A stretch of 64,000 bases of DNA, from NCBI RefSeq assembly GCF_024166365.1, contig NC_064825.1:105662480-105726479 (forward strand). Reading direction: 5' to 3'. Source of the DNA: Elephas maximus indicus (lineage: Eukaryota; Chordata; Mammalia; Proboscidea; Elephantidae). A program made the translations under genes and the position numbers. How positions within the stretch are numbered: position 1 is the stretch's first letter; each line of letters opens with the position of its first letter. The notes under the pieces are model-generated. The model saw only the letters and a list, made by a program, of their open reading frames with translations. It was not told the DNA's origin and did not search any database. Shown here piece by piece: positions 11,519 through 23,719 of the stretch.

Positions 11519-11545
11519 CTGTGGACAATGCAAATTCACATGTAC
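11519..11545 (-). promoter_or_regulatory. Probable 3' splice site before receptor B coding exon
   Basis: Read on the minus strand, a pyrimidine-rich stretch ends in CCACAG directly before the ATG. The same CCACAG-ATG arrangement is kept in C and D. Mammalian olfactory receptor genes usually have upstream non-coding exons spliced just before a single coding exon, so this is the likely acceptor. In C and D the frame upstream closes at once (ATG TAA), which supports the downstream start. Confidence 0.45.
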
Positions 11546-12497
11546 ATTTCCTTTACCTTCCTGTATCTCTTTGCGTCTTCTCTAAATTGTATTGAGGTGT
11601 CAGGATTGGATTTTATGATCACTGCAATTATTTGCACTTTAAGAGTGATGCTATTTATGTATGTCCCACATCATCCTGTTAAATCACAGGAAACAGTCCC
11701 CTCAAATTTATTTTAAGATCTTTTCACTATAGTTTTGGAGCATAGCCCAGAATAGATTAAGCTATACCTAACTTGGCAGAGGCACTGGAGCTATTGGCAA
11801 CTGGTGGAAATGGACTCTCAGCTTTGCCATCTAATCTCACTTTAAATTGATTACATGTCTTGAGAATTCTATTGCACTTCTCTATGCATTTTCTCAGTCA
11901 AGCTTCTCAACCACTATATCATAAACTGTCTTCTAACATACTTTTTCAACTGCCTCTTTCAACACTTCATTCTCCCATTACTTGATGATTTTAAACATAT
12001 AGGTTCCTATTACACAATTCATACGAGATAGTTTTGAAAGAAAGTTGTGAGAGTATTTCACTTTGCATAGGGAAATAAAATAAATATCTTTTTGTATGAT
12101 ATTATGTGGTTAAATAAAAGGATTTTATTAAGGTGAATTATCCTGGGAAAATTGATTAAGACATGAATAATAAATGTAGCCACCCTGGGATAACTGGGAG
12201 AGCATGGAGGGTATTTGTTACCTGTGCGTATGTGTGTGGTCAGGAGGAGGAAAGATATTTGCTGTTACGTTATACTCATTGTGCTGTGTGCACCTGCCTT
12301 TATTTTTGCTGTTCCTCAAAAAATAACACTTCAGGTAATTGTTTCTAAACTCACTTTTCTTTAGATTTAAGGATACTGAGACTTACTAAACTAAGTGTGG
12401 ATAATTCAGCTAATCGCATATAGGTTTTGTGACTGCAGTTCAGTATGTATTTTTATTTTTTTATAGACTTGAGTTTGACTCCTACCTCCATGATTTA
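11546..12497. other. Spacer upstream of receptor B
   Basis: Aligns with 37211-38350 and 54291-55228. This is where a receptor promoter and first exon would lie, but I cannot place a TATA box, exon or binding site by eye. No coding frame. Confidence 0.5.
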
Positions 12498-12887
12498 CAG
12501 GCATATCACATTGTATTGGCCCACATTTTATTGTACTTCACAGATATTGTCCTTTTTTTTTTTTTTTTTTACAAATTGGAGGTTTGTGGAAACCCTGCAT
12601 CCGGCAACTCTACAGAGTCATTTTTCTAACAGCATGTGTTCACTTTCTGGCTCTGTGTCACATTTGAGTAATTCTTGCAATAGTTCAAACTTTTTAAATT
12701 ATTATTAGATCTGTAATCAGTGATATTTAATGTTACTATAGTAATTGTTTTGGGGTGCCACGAACTGCACTCTTGCAAGACGGCAAACTTAATGGATAAA
12801 TGTTGTATGTGTTCTGACTTCTCCACTGACAAGCCATTACTCTGTCTATCTCCTGCTCCTGGAGACTTCCTATACCCTGAGACAGGA

Positions 12888-13345
12888 TGTAACCTGACAC
12901 TACAAATGCCAGTAAATTTTCATTTGTCCTAAAACTAGCCCAAGCCAGATTTGGCCTTCCCCACATCTGCCTAAGGGCCAGGTGTGACCATAATTGACCT
13001 CAACAGAGGACACAGCAACAGGAGGAATGAATCCGAAGGAAAACTACCACCCAGACCTACTCTGAAGCAAAACTTCTGATAAGAACCACATCATCTCCTG
13101 TCTCCTGGATACCTTCTAGAATTTTCCCTCTTCAGTATGCCTGAGCAGCCATCATCTTGCTGTGCAAATTACTTAAAAGCCCTGCTTCCCTGCAACTCGG
13201 GGGTTCAGATCTGAGAAAATTCCTCTGGGCTCCTTGCTCTGTGCATTGCCATAAAGTTACTTTCTCTTTCTCAAAGACCAGTGTCCAGATAATTGGCAAG
13301 TCTGAGCACACTGGACAAAGACATACATTCCAGGGTTTGTTAACA
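12888..13345 (+). repeat. Solo LTR of an ERV1-type endogenous element, nested in Tigger B
   Basis: A 458-base block that is foreign to Tigger. It begins TGTAACC and ends GTTAACA (TG...CA). It is flanked by AGGA (12884-12887) and ATGA (13346-13349); the Tigger copies in A and D read ATGA once here, so this is a 4-base target duplication with one change. The 3' half holds CCATAAAGTTACTTTCTC, like a polyadenylation region. No internal genes. Confidence 0.75.
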
Positions 13346-13389
13346 ATGACAATATTGAGATTTGGCCAATTAATAACTGTACATTGTTA

Positions 13390-15352
13390 AAAGCATTCAA
13401 GTGAAAGGAAAAGTTGCACATCTCTCACTTTAAATCAAAAGCTAGAAATGCATAAACTTAGTAAGGAAGGTATGTTGGAAGCTAAGACAGGCCAAAAGCC
13501 AGGTCTCTAGCACCAAACAGCCAACTTGTGAATGCTGGACAAGTTCTTGAAAGAAATTAAAAAATGTCTCCTCCAGTGAACTCATGAACAATAAGAAAGC
13601 AAAACAGACTTATTGCTGATAAGGACAATATTTTAGTGGCCTGGGAAGAAGATAAAACCAGCTACAATATTCTGTTAAACCAATGTCTATTTCTGACCAA
13701 GGCCCTAGCTTTCTTCAATTCTATGAAGGCTGAGAAAGGTGAGAAAGCTGCAGAAGTAAAGTTTGAAGCTAGAAGAGGTCCAATCATGAGGTTGAAGGAA
13801 GAAGCTCTCTCCATAACATAAACAAATGCGAGGTGGAGCAGAAAGTGTTGATGTGGAAGCTGCAGGAAACAATCCAGAAGACCTAGCTAAGACAATTGAC
13901 GAGGGGGCTACAGTAAACAACAGATATTTAATGCAGATAAAGCAGCTTTATGTTGGAAGAAGATGCCAACTAAGCCTTGCACAGCTAGATGGGAGAGAGG
14001 AGAAGTCAATGCCTGGCTTCAAAGCTTCAAATGGCAGGCTGAGTCGCTTGTTAGGGGATAATGAAGCTGGTGACTTTAAGTTGAATCCAGTGCTCATTTA
14101 CAATTCCAAAAACCCTTAAGAATTATGCTAAATCTCCTTTGCCTGTGCTGTATAAATGGCACAACAAGACCTGGATGACAGCACATCTGTTTACAACATG
14201 GTTTGCTGAATATTTTAAGACCACTGTTATTGACCTATTGCTCAGAAAAAAAATGATTCCTTTCAAAATATTACTGCTATTTGACAATGCACCTGGTCAC
14301 CCAAGAGCTCTGACGGAGATGTGCAAGGAGATTAATGTTTTCATGCCTGCTAACACAACACCCATCCTGGAGCCCATGGATCAAGTAGTAATTTCAAATT
14401 TCAAGTCTTAGTTTTTAAGAGATACGTTTCACAAGGCTATAGCTGCCATAGACAGTGATTCTTCTGATGGATCTAGGCAAAGTAAACCGAAAATCTTCTG
14501 GAAAGAATTCATAATTCTAGAAGCCATTAGAAACATTGGTGACTCATAGAACCAAAAAAAAAAAAAAAACCCATTGCCGTTTAGTGGATTCCTATAGCGA
14601 CCCTAGAGGGCAGGGTAGAAACTTCCTCACAGAGTTGCCAAGGAGCAATTGGTGGATTTCAACTGCCAACCTATGTGATAAGCAGCAGTAGCACTTAACC
14701 ACTATGCCACCAGGGTTTCCAAAACCATTGCTGCCCAGTAGAGTCCAACTCATTCACAGAAGGAGGTCAAAATATCAATATTAAGAGGCATTTGGAGGAA
14801 GTCAATTCCAACACTTATGGATGACTTTGAGGGTTTCAAGCTTCAGTGGAGCAAGTAACTGCAGATGTGGTGGAAATAGCAAAAGATCTAGAAATAGAAG
14901 TGGAACCTGAAGATGAGACAGAATTGCTACAATCTCATGATAAAAACTTAACAGATGAGGAGTTACTTCTTAGGGACGAGCAAAGGAAGTGGTTTCTGAA
15001 ATGGAATCTACTTCTTGGGAAGATGATGTGAACATTGTTGAAATGACAACAAAAGATTTAGAATATTACATAAACTTAGATGATAAAACAGCATCAGGGT
15101 TTGAGAGGACTGACTCCAATTTTGGAAGATGTTCTACTGTGAGTAAAATGCTATCAAACAGCATTGCACACTACAGAGAAATCTTTCATGAAAGGAAGAG
15201 TCAGTTGATAAGGGAAACTTCACTGTTATTTTAAGAAATTTCCACAGCCACCCCAACATTCAGCATCCACCACCCTGATCAGTCAGCAGTCATCAATATC
15301 AGAGCAAGACCCTCAACCAGCAAAAAGATTACAACTCACTGAAGGCTTAGAT
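13390..15352 (+). pseudogene. Tigger1 transposase relic, unit B
   Basis: The catalytic core is readable at 14139-14411: [20 protein letters not shown] includes the second acidic residue of the DDE triad. The C-terminal acidic part lies at 14846-15234. The start ATG context is lost, and several stops, frameshifts and the nested SINE at 14548-14757 disable it. Confidence 0.85.
14548..14757 (-). mobile_element. AfroSINE plus second partial SINE, nested in Tigger B
   Basis: A-tract at 14552-14570, body, head ending CACCAGGGTTTCC at about 14720. It is followed by a short second tail fragment (CCCAGTAGAGTCCAACTC) to 14757, giving two SINE ends in tandem. Confidence 0.8.
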
Positions 15353-15575
15353 GATGGTTGGCATTTGCTGGCTATAAAGTACTTTTTAATAAAGGTATGT
15401 ACATTAATTTTTAGACATAATGCCATTGAACACTTAACAGACCACGGTGTAGTGTAAACATAACTTTTGTATGTACCGGGAAACCAAAAAACTTATGTGA
15501 CTTAATTTATTGTGATATTTGCATTATTGTGGTGGTCTGGAACTGAACCCATAATAGGTCCAAGGTATGCCTGTA

Positions 15576-16064
15576 TTATCTGTGTGATGTTAAAGAATTA
15601 TTTAAAGTTTCTAAGGTTTGCTTCTTTGTGAGAATTAAACAAGATAATATTGATAAAATTTATCACTTACCTTCCAATTTTAAACAGTTTCCTTATTAGT
15701 TATTGCTCTATAATTATAATTATGATAATGATAATATGTTCTTTAAACCTATAGCTCCAGGATTTAACATATTGCCTAGTAAAATAAGTATTTGATAAAG
15801 CACTTTTAATTTCCTTTGTTGGCAATTATTTTTCTCACCATTCCTTTCATCAGGGCCAGGGCAAAGACTAGTCAATGAGGTACCTAAGGTGCAAAATTTA
15901 AGGAGGCATTCAGGGCCATCCTCGTATTTCCACAATCCTGAAAGTGAGTACCTACATATACTTCATATCCCGGGTGCCTCTTACTTCACCCTGCTCTTCA
16001 TTTCTCCATCCTAACAGATTCGCTCCTTGTCCTCTAAGCAGAGCCACAAGTATGGTGCCATGAT
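15576..16064. other. Spacer shared with unit C only
   Basis: Matches 38358-38820, including GCCAGGGCAAAGACTAGTCA and its C counterpart. It is absent from A and D because of a shared deletion. No gene. Confidence 0.65.
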
Positions 16065-16270
16065 TAAAAAAAAAAAAAAAATCCTTCACAGAGGAGTCAA
16101 TTCCGACTCATAGCAACCTTATAGGACAGAGTAGAATTGCCCCATAGAGTTTCCAAGGCTGTATATCTTTACAGAAGCAGACTGCCACACCTTTCTCCCA
16201 TGGAACAGTTGGTGGGTTTAAACCTGTGAACTTTGGGTTGGCAGCTGAGTATTTAACCACTGTATCAACA
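16065..16270 (-). mobile_element. AfroSINE, long form, shared with unit C
   Basis: A-tract on the left, TTCCAAGGCTGTATATCTTT and ACAGAAGCAGACTGCC mark the long form, and the degenerate head ends near 16270. The counterpart is at 38822-39034. Confidence 0.85.
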
Positions 16271-17459
16271 GTGATCTGTGCCAAGGTTAAAGAATAGCGT
16301 TTCCCTAAAGAACTGGAATTGAATTATAGCTCCAACAACATCTAGCTCAGTGTTGACTTCATGCAAGTTGATTAATCTGACCTTGTCTGTTTTTGCTCAC
16401 CTGCAAAATGCCTAGCAACTATACCAACATTTAGTGTTGTTATGTGAATTAAATCATTTAATATAAGTAAAACACCATGAAGTTCTCATATTTATGAAAG
16501 ACTATTATTAACAGTTACTTATTATTACTATTATCCGTTTTTTATTATTATTATAGCTAAATTTAAATAATTCTTCTGGTTTTACTCAGTATTCTATACA
16601 ACATGAATAATATTCTCTAATTTATTTTTCTTTTGTATCTAAGGAAGGAATAAAGTAAGATCTTAAAAGAAATTACCAGAGTGTTACCGAACTCCAAAAA
16701 CCATTCAACTCTTAAGTTGCACTTTCTCCAGAAATTCTCTGCTGATATTTGGGTTTACATCATCAGCTCTACTTTGTGGGCTGTAACACCTATATTACCC
16801 ATCACTGCTCAGCGCTTAGGATTGCAATTAATACCGGTTAGAAAAAAAAAAAAAAAAAATTTTTTTTTTTTTTTTTAGTATGCATTTCCTTTATTGATGC
16901 TAAATGATCTGAGAGGTAAAGGCTGACAATTTTCCTACTTGAAATCAATATAAAAAAATATTTTTTTTTAGATCTTAACAAATGGGTGTACACCAATTAT
17001 GGTACTCAAGATTTGATTCTGAACTGGAAAGAAAGGAATAGATATTGTTAAAATGAAAGTGTCACTCTTAAAAGGGAGAGAAGAATTAAGACTCACAAGA
17101 GGACAAAAGAAACACTTCTTTATGTAATGCTTTAGGAATGATGGCACTTAATAAAAAATAATTATGTTAATTGAATACTCTGAGAACTAATTGAAATAGC
17201 ATTTCTAATTATACAAACTCAACTTTTTGGTTATGAAATTATCCACATATAACATGAAATATGTAAGATTTGCCTATGTTTTTCCTCAAGAGAACAGGGT
17301 AGAAAGAGTAGAGATTTATCCTGTGTGTTCTCCCAAAGCTATATTACTCTTCTTATTACTTAAGGGAAATAAATTTAATGTTATCAGATTTTTATTTGAA
17401 ATCTAAGCATTCATTCCCTGGGAAAAAAATCCCAAAGATTAAGGAATGCATAACAATAT
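16271..17459. other. Spacer with an A18-T17 block
   Basis: AT-rich, paralogous to 39035-40215. The only special element is the homopolymer pair at 16842-16876. No gene. Confidence 0.6.
16842..16876. repeat. A18-T17 homopolymer palindrome
   Basis: Eighteen A followed directly by seventeen T, forming a perfect hairpin-capable palindrome. Unit C has ordinary sequence at this place. Confidence 0.9.
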
Positions 17460-17645
17460 TCTGACTGAGTCCTGGCAGCGGAAGGGTTAAATGTAGGCTG
17501 CTAACCAAAAGGTCTGTGGGAGGAAGATGAGGTATTCTGCTTCCATAAAGATTTACGGTTTGGAAAACCTGTGAGGAATTTCTACTCTGTCCCGTACGGT
17601 CATTATGAGCTGGAATCCACTGAAAGACAAAGGGCTTGGATTCGG
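17460..17645 (+). mobile_element. AfroSINE, long form, unit B copy of the shared insertion
   Basis: The head is decayed (GTCCTGGCAGCGGAAGG); TGCTAACCAAAAGGTCTGTG and CTGCTTCCATAAAGATTTAC are clear. Same site as 3079, 40216 and 58415. Confidence 0.85.
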
Positions 17646-18228
17646 TTAACAATATTCTAATTCAGTTAGTTATTGGTTGCTGTAGTCACTGTCAATGTTC
17701 TCAATCTACCTAAATCCCAGCCATGTTTGTGTTTTTAACATAAATTGGAAGCATAAACCCTGAAATTAATTTGAAAAAACAATATGAACTTAAAACTTTA
17801 TTATTTTATAAATTGTTTCATTTTGTTTTTCTTTATAATGTTTCTTGGATCCCTCAATGTTTGTAAATTTATTTCATGGATTGTGTTACTTTGAATATCT
17901 TACTAACATATCATCAGAACTAAAATACATAAATATGACGCTTGTTTGCTACAAAGTCTTTGTTGGAAATGAAGTTTTCCTAGAATATTATTTAGTATTC
18001 TTACAAAAACATAGGAGTTTTTCAAATTTTTAGTGTCAAAGTAACTTAATATCACTACTTAAAATCATTGTTTAAGATAAATTATATTCAATAGAGTCAA
18101 AAATGTAAAAGTACTGCTGTAATAAAATAGCATATTTGCTACTCTTGTTAAATATTAGTTTTAATAATAACATAAAGTAGGATATTAATATAAAACATTT
18201 CATAGTTACCTTTCTTAATTTGGATCAC
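17646..18228. other. Duplicated AT-rich spacer
   Basis: Paralogous to 3260-3849. Nothing coding. Confidence 0.6.
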
Positions 18229-18441
18229 AGGAGCCCTGGTGGCACAGTGGTTAAAGTGTTAGGCTGCTATCCAGAAGGTCTACAGTTAGAACCCACCAGC
18301 TGTTCCACTGGAGAAAGCTGTGGCAGTTTGCTTCCTTAAACATTTATAGCCTTGGAAACCCAACAGAGCAGGTCTACTCTGTCCTGTTGTGTTGCTGAGT
18401 CAGAATCGACTAGACTGGAGTGGGTGTGGGTTTTGGTTTGT
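18229..18441 (+). mobile_element. AfroSINE, long form, unit B copy of the second shared insertion
   Basis: GGAGCCCTGGTGGCACAGTG head, long body, tail GGGTGTGGGTTTTGGTTTG. Paralogous to 3850, 41004 and 59333. Confidence 0.9.
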
Positions 18442-19394
18442 TTGAAATAATCTTGTTTCTTCCTCACGGAAGAGGGTTTACATACTTAAGCATTCAAATT
18501 ACTTTGACTGAAATAGCTTGTTTCAACAATGGTATCCAATCTGCCATTAAAACAGTCTATTCAGTTTGATACTGGAATGCTCTTTAAATACGAAATAGCT
18601 GTCTCTACCCCCCTGGGATCTCTTCCACCTGACAGTTATTTTTCTAATTAAACAAATCTCTTTGGCACTCTCTGATTTGGTTTATTTATTTATTTTCTCA
18701 GAGAGCTCTCCCTCTACACAGAATACTCTTCCTCTGCAGCCTGTCAATGGAACAGAGTGTATAGAAAGTTTTATTTCTTAGACTTGAATAGGGTCCTGAA
18801 TTGCCCTTAACTGAGCAGTACATTGGAGCCCATGCAAAACTGACACAATTCCAATTCTCACCTTATCTATTATGAAAGCTCTGCTCTTAATAGCCTGAGC
18901 TCCTATCACATTGTCCTGATATTGTTCTGCTAATTTTCTCCTCTGAAATGGGTGACTTCATCCAAATTCAGTGGCTGGCCTCTGTAAGAGTTGTAATAAA
19001 TGTTCTGACAATAAAGAATATTTTTACCTACAATAAAAAAAAAAAAAAAAAAAAAACTTTTTTTTTTTTTAATTCATATCTTCAAGCCTACCTGGGCAAA
19101 CTGAGAATTGGCTGTTGGATATATTAAATCAAGTTCAAAAGTATTTTTTTTTCCCCGAAGATTAACTCAACAAGGAGACTTTTACTTTTCCTTGCAACAT
19201 TCTACCATCTTTCCCCAACTTTTATTCCTTCTGTGGACTCACTTTTAAGGTGTGAATCACAATAAATTTCATTTAGGAGAAAATAAGATTCTGATATAAT
19301 TCCAGCTGAGATGAGAGGCAATATTCCAGGACAATAGTCAGTCTATTGTTATAAAATCTTCCCCTTCAAGACTTAAACTCTGAGTAACACTTAG
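18442..19394. other. Duplicated spacer with an A22-C-T13 block
   Basis: Paralogous to 4063-4987. The homopolymer block at 19035-19070 is specific to B. No gene. Confidence 0.6.
19035..19070. repeat. A22-C-T13 homopolymer palindrome
   Basis: Twenty-two A, one C, thirteen T. It replaces a short ordinary AT-rich stretch seen in A, C and D. Confidence 0.9.
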
Positions 19395-19880
19395 GTAGTA
19401 TGATCTTCAAGATTGCATGTCAACTTGACTGGGCCATGATTGTCAGTGGTTTGGCAGTTATACTGTAGCCTGGCAGTTATACAATGATGTAATCACTTTC
19501 ATGGAGAGATCTGATATAATGTTATCACCTCCATGATGAGATCTACTGAGTAGCCAGTCAGTTAAAAAGGACTTTTCTTAGGGGAGTGACCTGCATCCAC
19601 TATCTGTGGACTTTCTGCCAAAGCTAGCTGGCATTTGTTCTGTTCCGGATCCAGCTTTCAGGTCATCAGCATCTGACCTCCCGTTCTTTTGACTTGGGGC
19701 AGCAGCCTGCCTACATATGTGCTGATCTTGGATTCATCAGTCTTCCCAGCCATGAGCCATCAGCCTGTGCTCTGACCTGTGGATCATGGGTTCATCAGCT
19801 CCTGACGCTTGACCCAAGGACTTGGGATTGCCAGTCTCTACAACCGTGAGAACAATTTCCTTGAAATAAATCTCTCTCTC
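19395..19880 (+). repeat. LTR-like interspersed repeat, longest copy
   Basis: Contains CATGATTGTCAGTGGTTTGG, several GATCTG and GATG blocks, and ends CCGTGAGAACAATTTCCTTG followed by AAATAAATCTCTCTC. The design resembles a non-autonomous LTR in plus orientation, but I cannot name the family. Confidence 0.5.
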
Positions 19881-19889
19881 TATATGTAT

Positions 19890-22800
19890 ATATACTCTGA
19901 CATGACTGTCAGTTTGTCATACAGTGGGGGTTTGCCTGTTGCTGTGATGCTGGAAGCTATGTCACCAGTACTCAAATACCAGCAGGGTCTCCCATGGCAG
20001 ACAGATTTCAGCTGAGCTTTCAGACTAACACAGACTAGGAAGTAGGACATGCAGTCTACTTTGAAAAGAATTAGTTGGTGAAAACCTGATGAATAACATT
20101 GGAACATTGACTGATATAGTGCTGGAAGATGAGCTCCTCAGGTATGAAGGCACTCAAAAGATAACTGGCAAAAAGCTGCCTCCTCAGAGTAGAGTCAACC
20201 TTAATGACATGGATGGAGTCAAGCTTTCATTTGCTGATGTGGTGTGACATAAAAGCCAAAGAAACAGCTGCAAACCTGCAAACATCCATTAATATCCAGA
20301 ACCTGGAATGTACAAATTATGAATCTAGGAAAACTGGAAGTCATCAAAAAAGGAAGTGGCCCACATAAACTTCGATATCTGAGACATTAGAGAGCTGAAA
20401 TGATCTGGTATTGGCCATTTTGCATCAGAGAATCATATGATTTAATATGTTGAAATGACAACTTGAAGAGGAATGATATTACATTTCTCATCAAAAAGAA
20501 CATTTCAAGATCTATCCTGAAGTGCAATGATGTCATTGATAGGATAATATCCCTACTCCTACGAGGAAGACCAGTAATATGATTATATTCCAATTTATAC
20601 ACTAACCACTAAGGCCAAAGATAAAGAAATCAAAGGGTTTACCAACTTTTTCAGTCTGAAATTGATTGAACATGCAATCAGAATGCATTGATAATTACTG
20701 GTTATTGGAATGCAAAAGTTGGAAACAAAGAAGAAGAATCTGTAGTTGGAAAATATGGCCTTGGTTATAGAAATGATGCCAGAGATTGCATGATAGAATT
20801 TTGCAAGAATTTTACATTGCAAATACCAATTTTCACCAACATAAAAGGTGACTATACATGTGAACCTCACCGGAAGGGATATACAGGAATAAAATCAACT
20901 ACATCTGTGGAAAAAAGATGATGTAAAAGCTCAATATCATCAGTCAGAGCAAAGCCAGGGACCTCCTGCGGAACAGACCATCAATTGCTCCCATGCAAGT
21001 TCAAGTTGAAGCTAAAGAAAATTAGAATAAGCCAACAAGAGTCTTGAGTATATCCTACCTGAATTTAGAGACCATATCAAGAATAGATTTAACGTGCTGA
21101 ACACTAACGACCAAAGACTAGACAAGTTGTGGAATAACATCAAGGATATCATACATGAAGAAAGCAGGAGGTCATTAAAAAGACAGGAAAGAAAGAAAAG
21201 ACCAAAATGGATGTCAGGAGAGACTCTGAAACTTGCTGTTGAAAGTCCAGTAGCTAAAGCAAAAGGAAAAAATGATGAAGAAAGAAATTAAACAGAAGAT
21301 TTCAAAGGCAGCTTGAGAAGACAGTGTATTATAATGACAAGTGTAAAGACCTGGAGATAGAAAATCAAAAAGAAAGAACATGCTTGGCATATCTAAAGCT
21401 GAAAAGACTAACGAAAAAATCCAAGTCTCCGGTTGCAATATCGAAGAATTCTATGGGAAAAATAGTAAATGACCCAGGAAGCATCAAAAGAAGTTGGAAG
21501 GAATACACAGGGTGACAAGGCCAAAAAGAATTGGTAAGACATTTGACCATTTGAGGAAGTAGCATATGATCAGGAATGGATGGTACTGAAGGAAGAAGTC
21601 CAAGCTGCACTGAGTGCAAGTCTCCAGGAATTGATAGAACACCAACTGAGATATTTCAACAAACAGATGCAGCACTGGAAGAAATTTGAAGGACAGCTAC
21701 CTGGCCAACCAACTGGAAGAGTTCTATATTTATGACTATTCCCAAGAAAGATGATCCAACCACATGTGGAAATTACCAAAGAATATTGTTAATATGACTG
21801 TCATGGATTGAATTATGCCCCTCAAAAAATGTGTGTATCAACTTCATTAGGCCATGATTCCCAGTATTGTATGGTTGTCCTCCATTTTGTGATTAAATTT
21901 TATATTAAAAAGGAATCAGGTGGGATTGTAATACCCTTACCCAGGTCACATCCCTGATCCAATGTCAAGGGAGTTTCCCTCAGATGTGGTCTGCATCATC
22001 TTTTATTTCTCAAGAAAGAAGAAAAAAAGGGAAGCTATCAGAGAGGGGGACTCATACTACCATGAAAGCAGCACCAGGAGCAGAGTGTGTCCTTTGGTCC
22101 CAGGGTCCCTGTGCCTGAGAAGCTCCTCGACCAGGGGAAGATTGGGGACAAGAACCTCCCTCCAGAGCCAACAGAGAGAGAAAGTCTTCCCCTGGAACTG
22201 ATGACCTGAATTTGGACTTTTAGCCTACTTTACTGTGAGGAAATGCATTTCTCTTTGTTAAAGGCATCCATTTGTGGTATTTCTGTTATAGCAGCACTAG
22301 ATGATCACAAAAATGATACTCAAGTAAAATTTTGCTGAAGATCATTCAAAAGCGACTGCAGCAGTACATTGACAGGGAAATGCCAGAAATTCAAGCTGGA
22401 TTCAAAAGAGGGCTTGGAACCAGGGTTATCGTGGCTGATGTCAGATGGATCCTGGCTGAAAGGTGACCATACCATAAAGATGTTTACCCATGTTTTATTG
22501 ACTATACAAAGGCATTAAACTATGTGGATAACAAATTATTGATAACATTGCAAAGAATGGGAATTCCAGCACACTTAAAATTGTGCCTATGAGGAACCTG
22601 TCCTTAGACCAAGAGGCAGTTGTATTTGTATGCTGAACAAATAATCCTAGAAGCTGAAGTGTATAAAGAATGGGACACAAGTATTGGAGGAAGACTGATT
22701 AACAACCCATGTTATATAGATGACACAACTTTGCTTGCTGAAAGTGAAGAGGACTTGAAGCAATTACTGATGAAGATCAAAGATCACAGCCTTCAGTATG

Positions 22801-23490
22801 GATAACAGCTCAATATATAAAAAAAAAAAAATCTTCACAACTGGACCAATAAGAAATATCATGAAAAATTGAGAAAAGATTGAAGTTGTCAAGGATTTCA
22901 TTTTACTTGAATCCACAACACCCACAGAAGCAGCAGTCAAGAAATCAAAAGACACATTGCACTGGGCAAATCTGCTGCAAAAGACCTCTTTTAAGTATTA
23001 AAGAGCAATGATTTTCCCTTGAAGCCTAAGTTGCACCTGACCCAATCCATGGTGTTTTCAATCTCCTCATATGCATGTGAAAGCTGGACAATGAATAAAG
23101 AAGACATAGGAAGAAATGACGCCTTGAATTGTGGTGTTGGTGAAGAATATTGACTAGACCGTGGACTGCCAAAAGAACAAACAAATTGATCCTGAAAGAA
23201 ATAACAGACAAAATGCTCCTTAGAAGCAAGGATGGCAAGATTACATTTCACATACTTTGGATGTATTATCAGAAGGGATCATTCCCTGAAGAAGGACATC
23301 ATGCTTGTTAAAGTTAAAGAGTCAGGGAAAAAGAGGAAGACCCTCAATGAGATGGATTGACACAGTGGCTGCAAGGATGGGTTTAAGATAGCAACAATTG
23401 TGAGGATGGCGCAGGACTGGGCAGTGTTTCTTTCTGTTTGTACATAGGGTCACTGTGAGGTGGAACCGACTCTCTGGTACCTAACCACGA
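19890..23490 (+). mobile_element. RTE LINE, near full length, decayed
   Basis: Begins with the untranslated leader (TGTCAGTTTGTCATACAGTG) and runs through the endonuclease region (VVGKYGLGYRNDA at about 20735) and the reverse transcriptase to a 3' tail at about 23490 (CTCTCTGGTACCTAACCACG). A MaLR-type LTR interrupts it at 21799-22309. RTE proteins combine an apurinic-like endonuclease and a reverse transcriptase for target-primed insertion. Many stops and indels show that it is dead. Confidence 0.88.
21799..22309 (+). repeat. MaLR-type solo LTR nested in RTE
   Basis: Starts TGTCATGGATTGAATTATGC and ends near GTTATAGCAGCACTAGATGA, the same family as the minus-strand LTRs upstream of each receptor. 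RTE sequence resumes on both sides. No retroviral genes. Confidence 0.75.
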
Positions 23491-23545
23491 CAACGACATC
23501 TAGCCTCTGGTTGCACAAATGGTTTTTGCTGTACTACTAAACTAA

Positions 23546-23718
23546 AGGAGCCCTCTTGGCACAGAAAAGTTTAAGAGCTCAGGCTGCTAACCAAAATTCG
23601 GCAGTTAAATCCACTAGGCACTCCTTGGAAACCCTGTGGAGTAGTCCTACTCAGTCATGTAGGTTCTTTATGAGTTGGAATTGATGGCAATGGGTTTGGT
23701 GTGGTTTTTGGTATTAAC
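23546..23718 (+). mobile_element. AfroSINE, short form
   Basis: GGAGCCCTCTTGGCACAGAA head, CAGGCTGCTAACCAAAATTC, tail GGCAATGGGTTTGGTG. Confidence 0.85.
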
Positions 23719-23719
23719 C

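Larger units (their letters stand above)
12498..15573 (+). mobile_element. Tigger1-like DNA transposon, unit B, complete ends
   Basis: Starts CAGGCATATCACATTG at 12498 after a TA and ends GGTATGCCTG at 15573 before a TA. Removing the nested solo LTR (12888-13345) and SINEs (about 14548-14757) leaves about 2.4 kb, the known Tigger1 length. The transposase frame is broken. Confidence 0.93.

Noticed and set aside
12163-12348. Short frame upstream of Tigger B as a possible receptor first coding exon
   Set aside because: No splice signals were identified, the counterpart in D differs in frame, and olfactory receptors normally have one coding exon.
16842-16876. A-run followed by T-run as an intrinsic terminator
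   Set aside because: Bacterial-type terminators are not expected here. No transcript is predicted to end at this point.
20688-20921. Open frame with YGLGYRNDA as a host nuclease gene
   Set aside because: It is the endonuclease domain of an RTE LINE with stops on either side.
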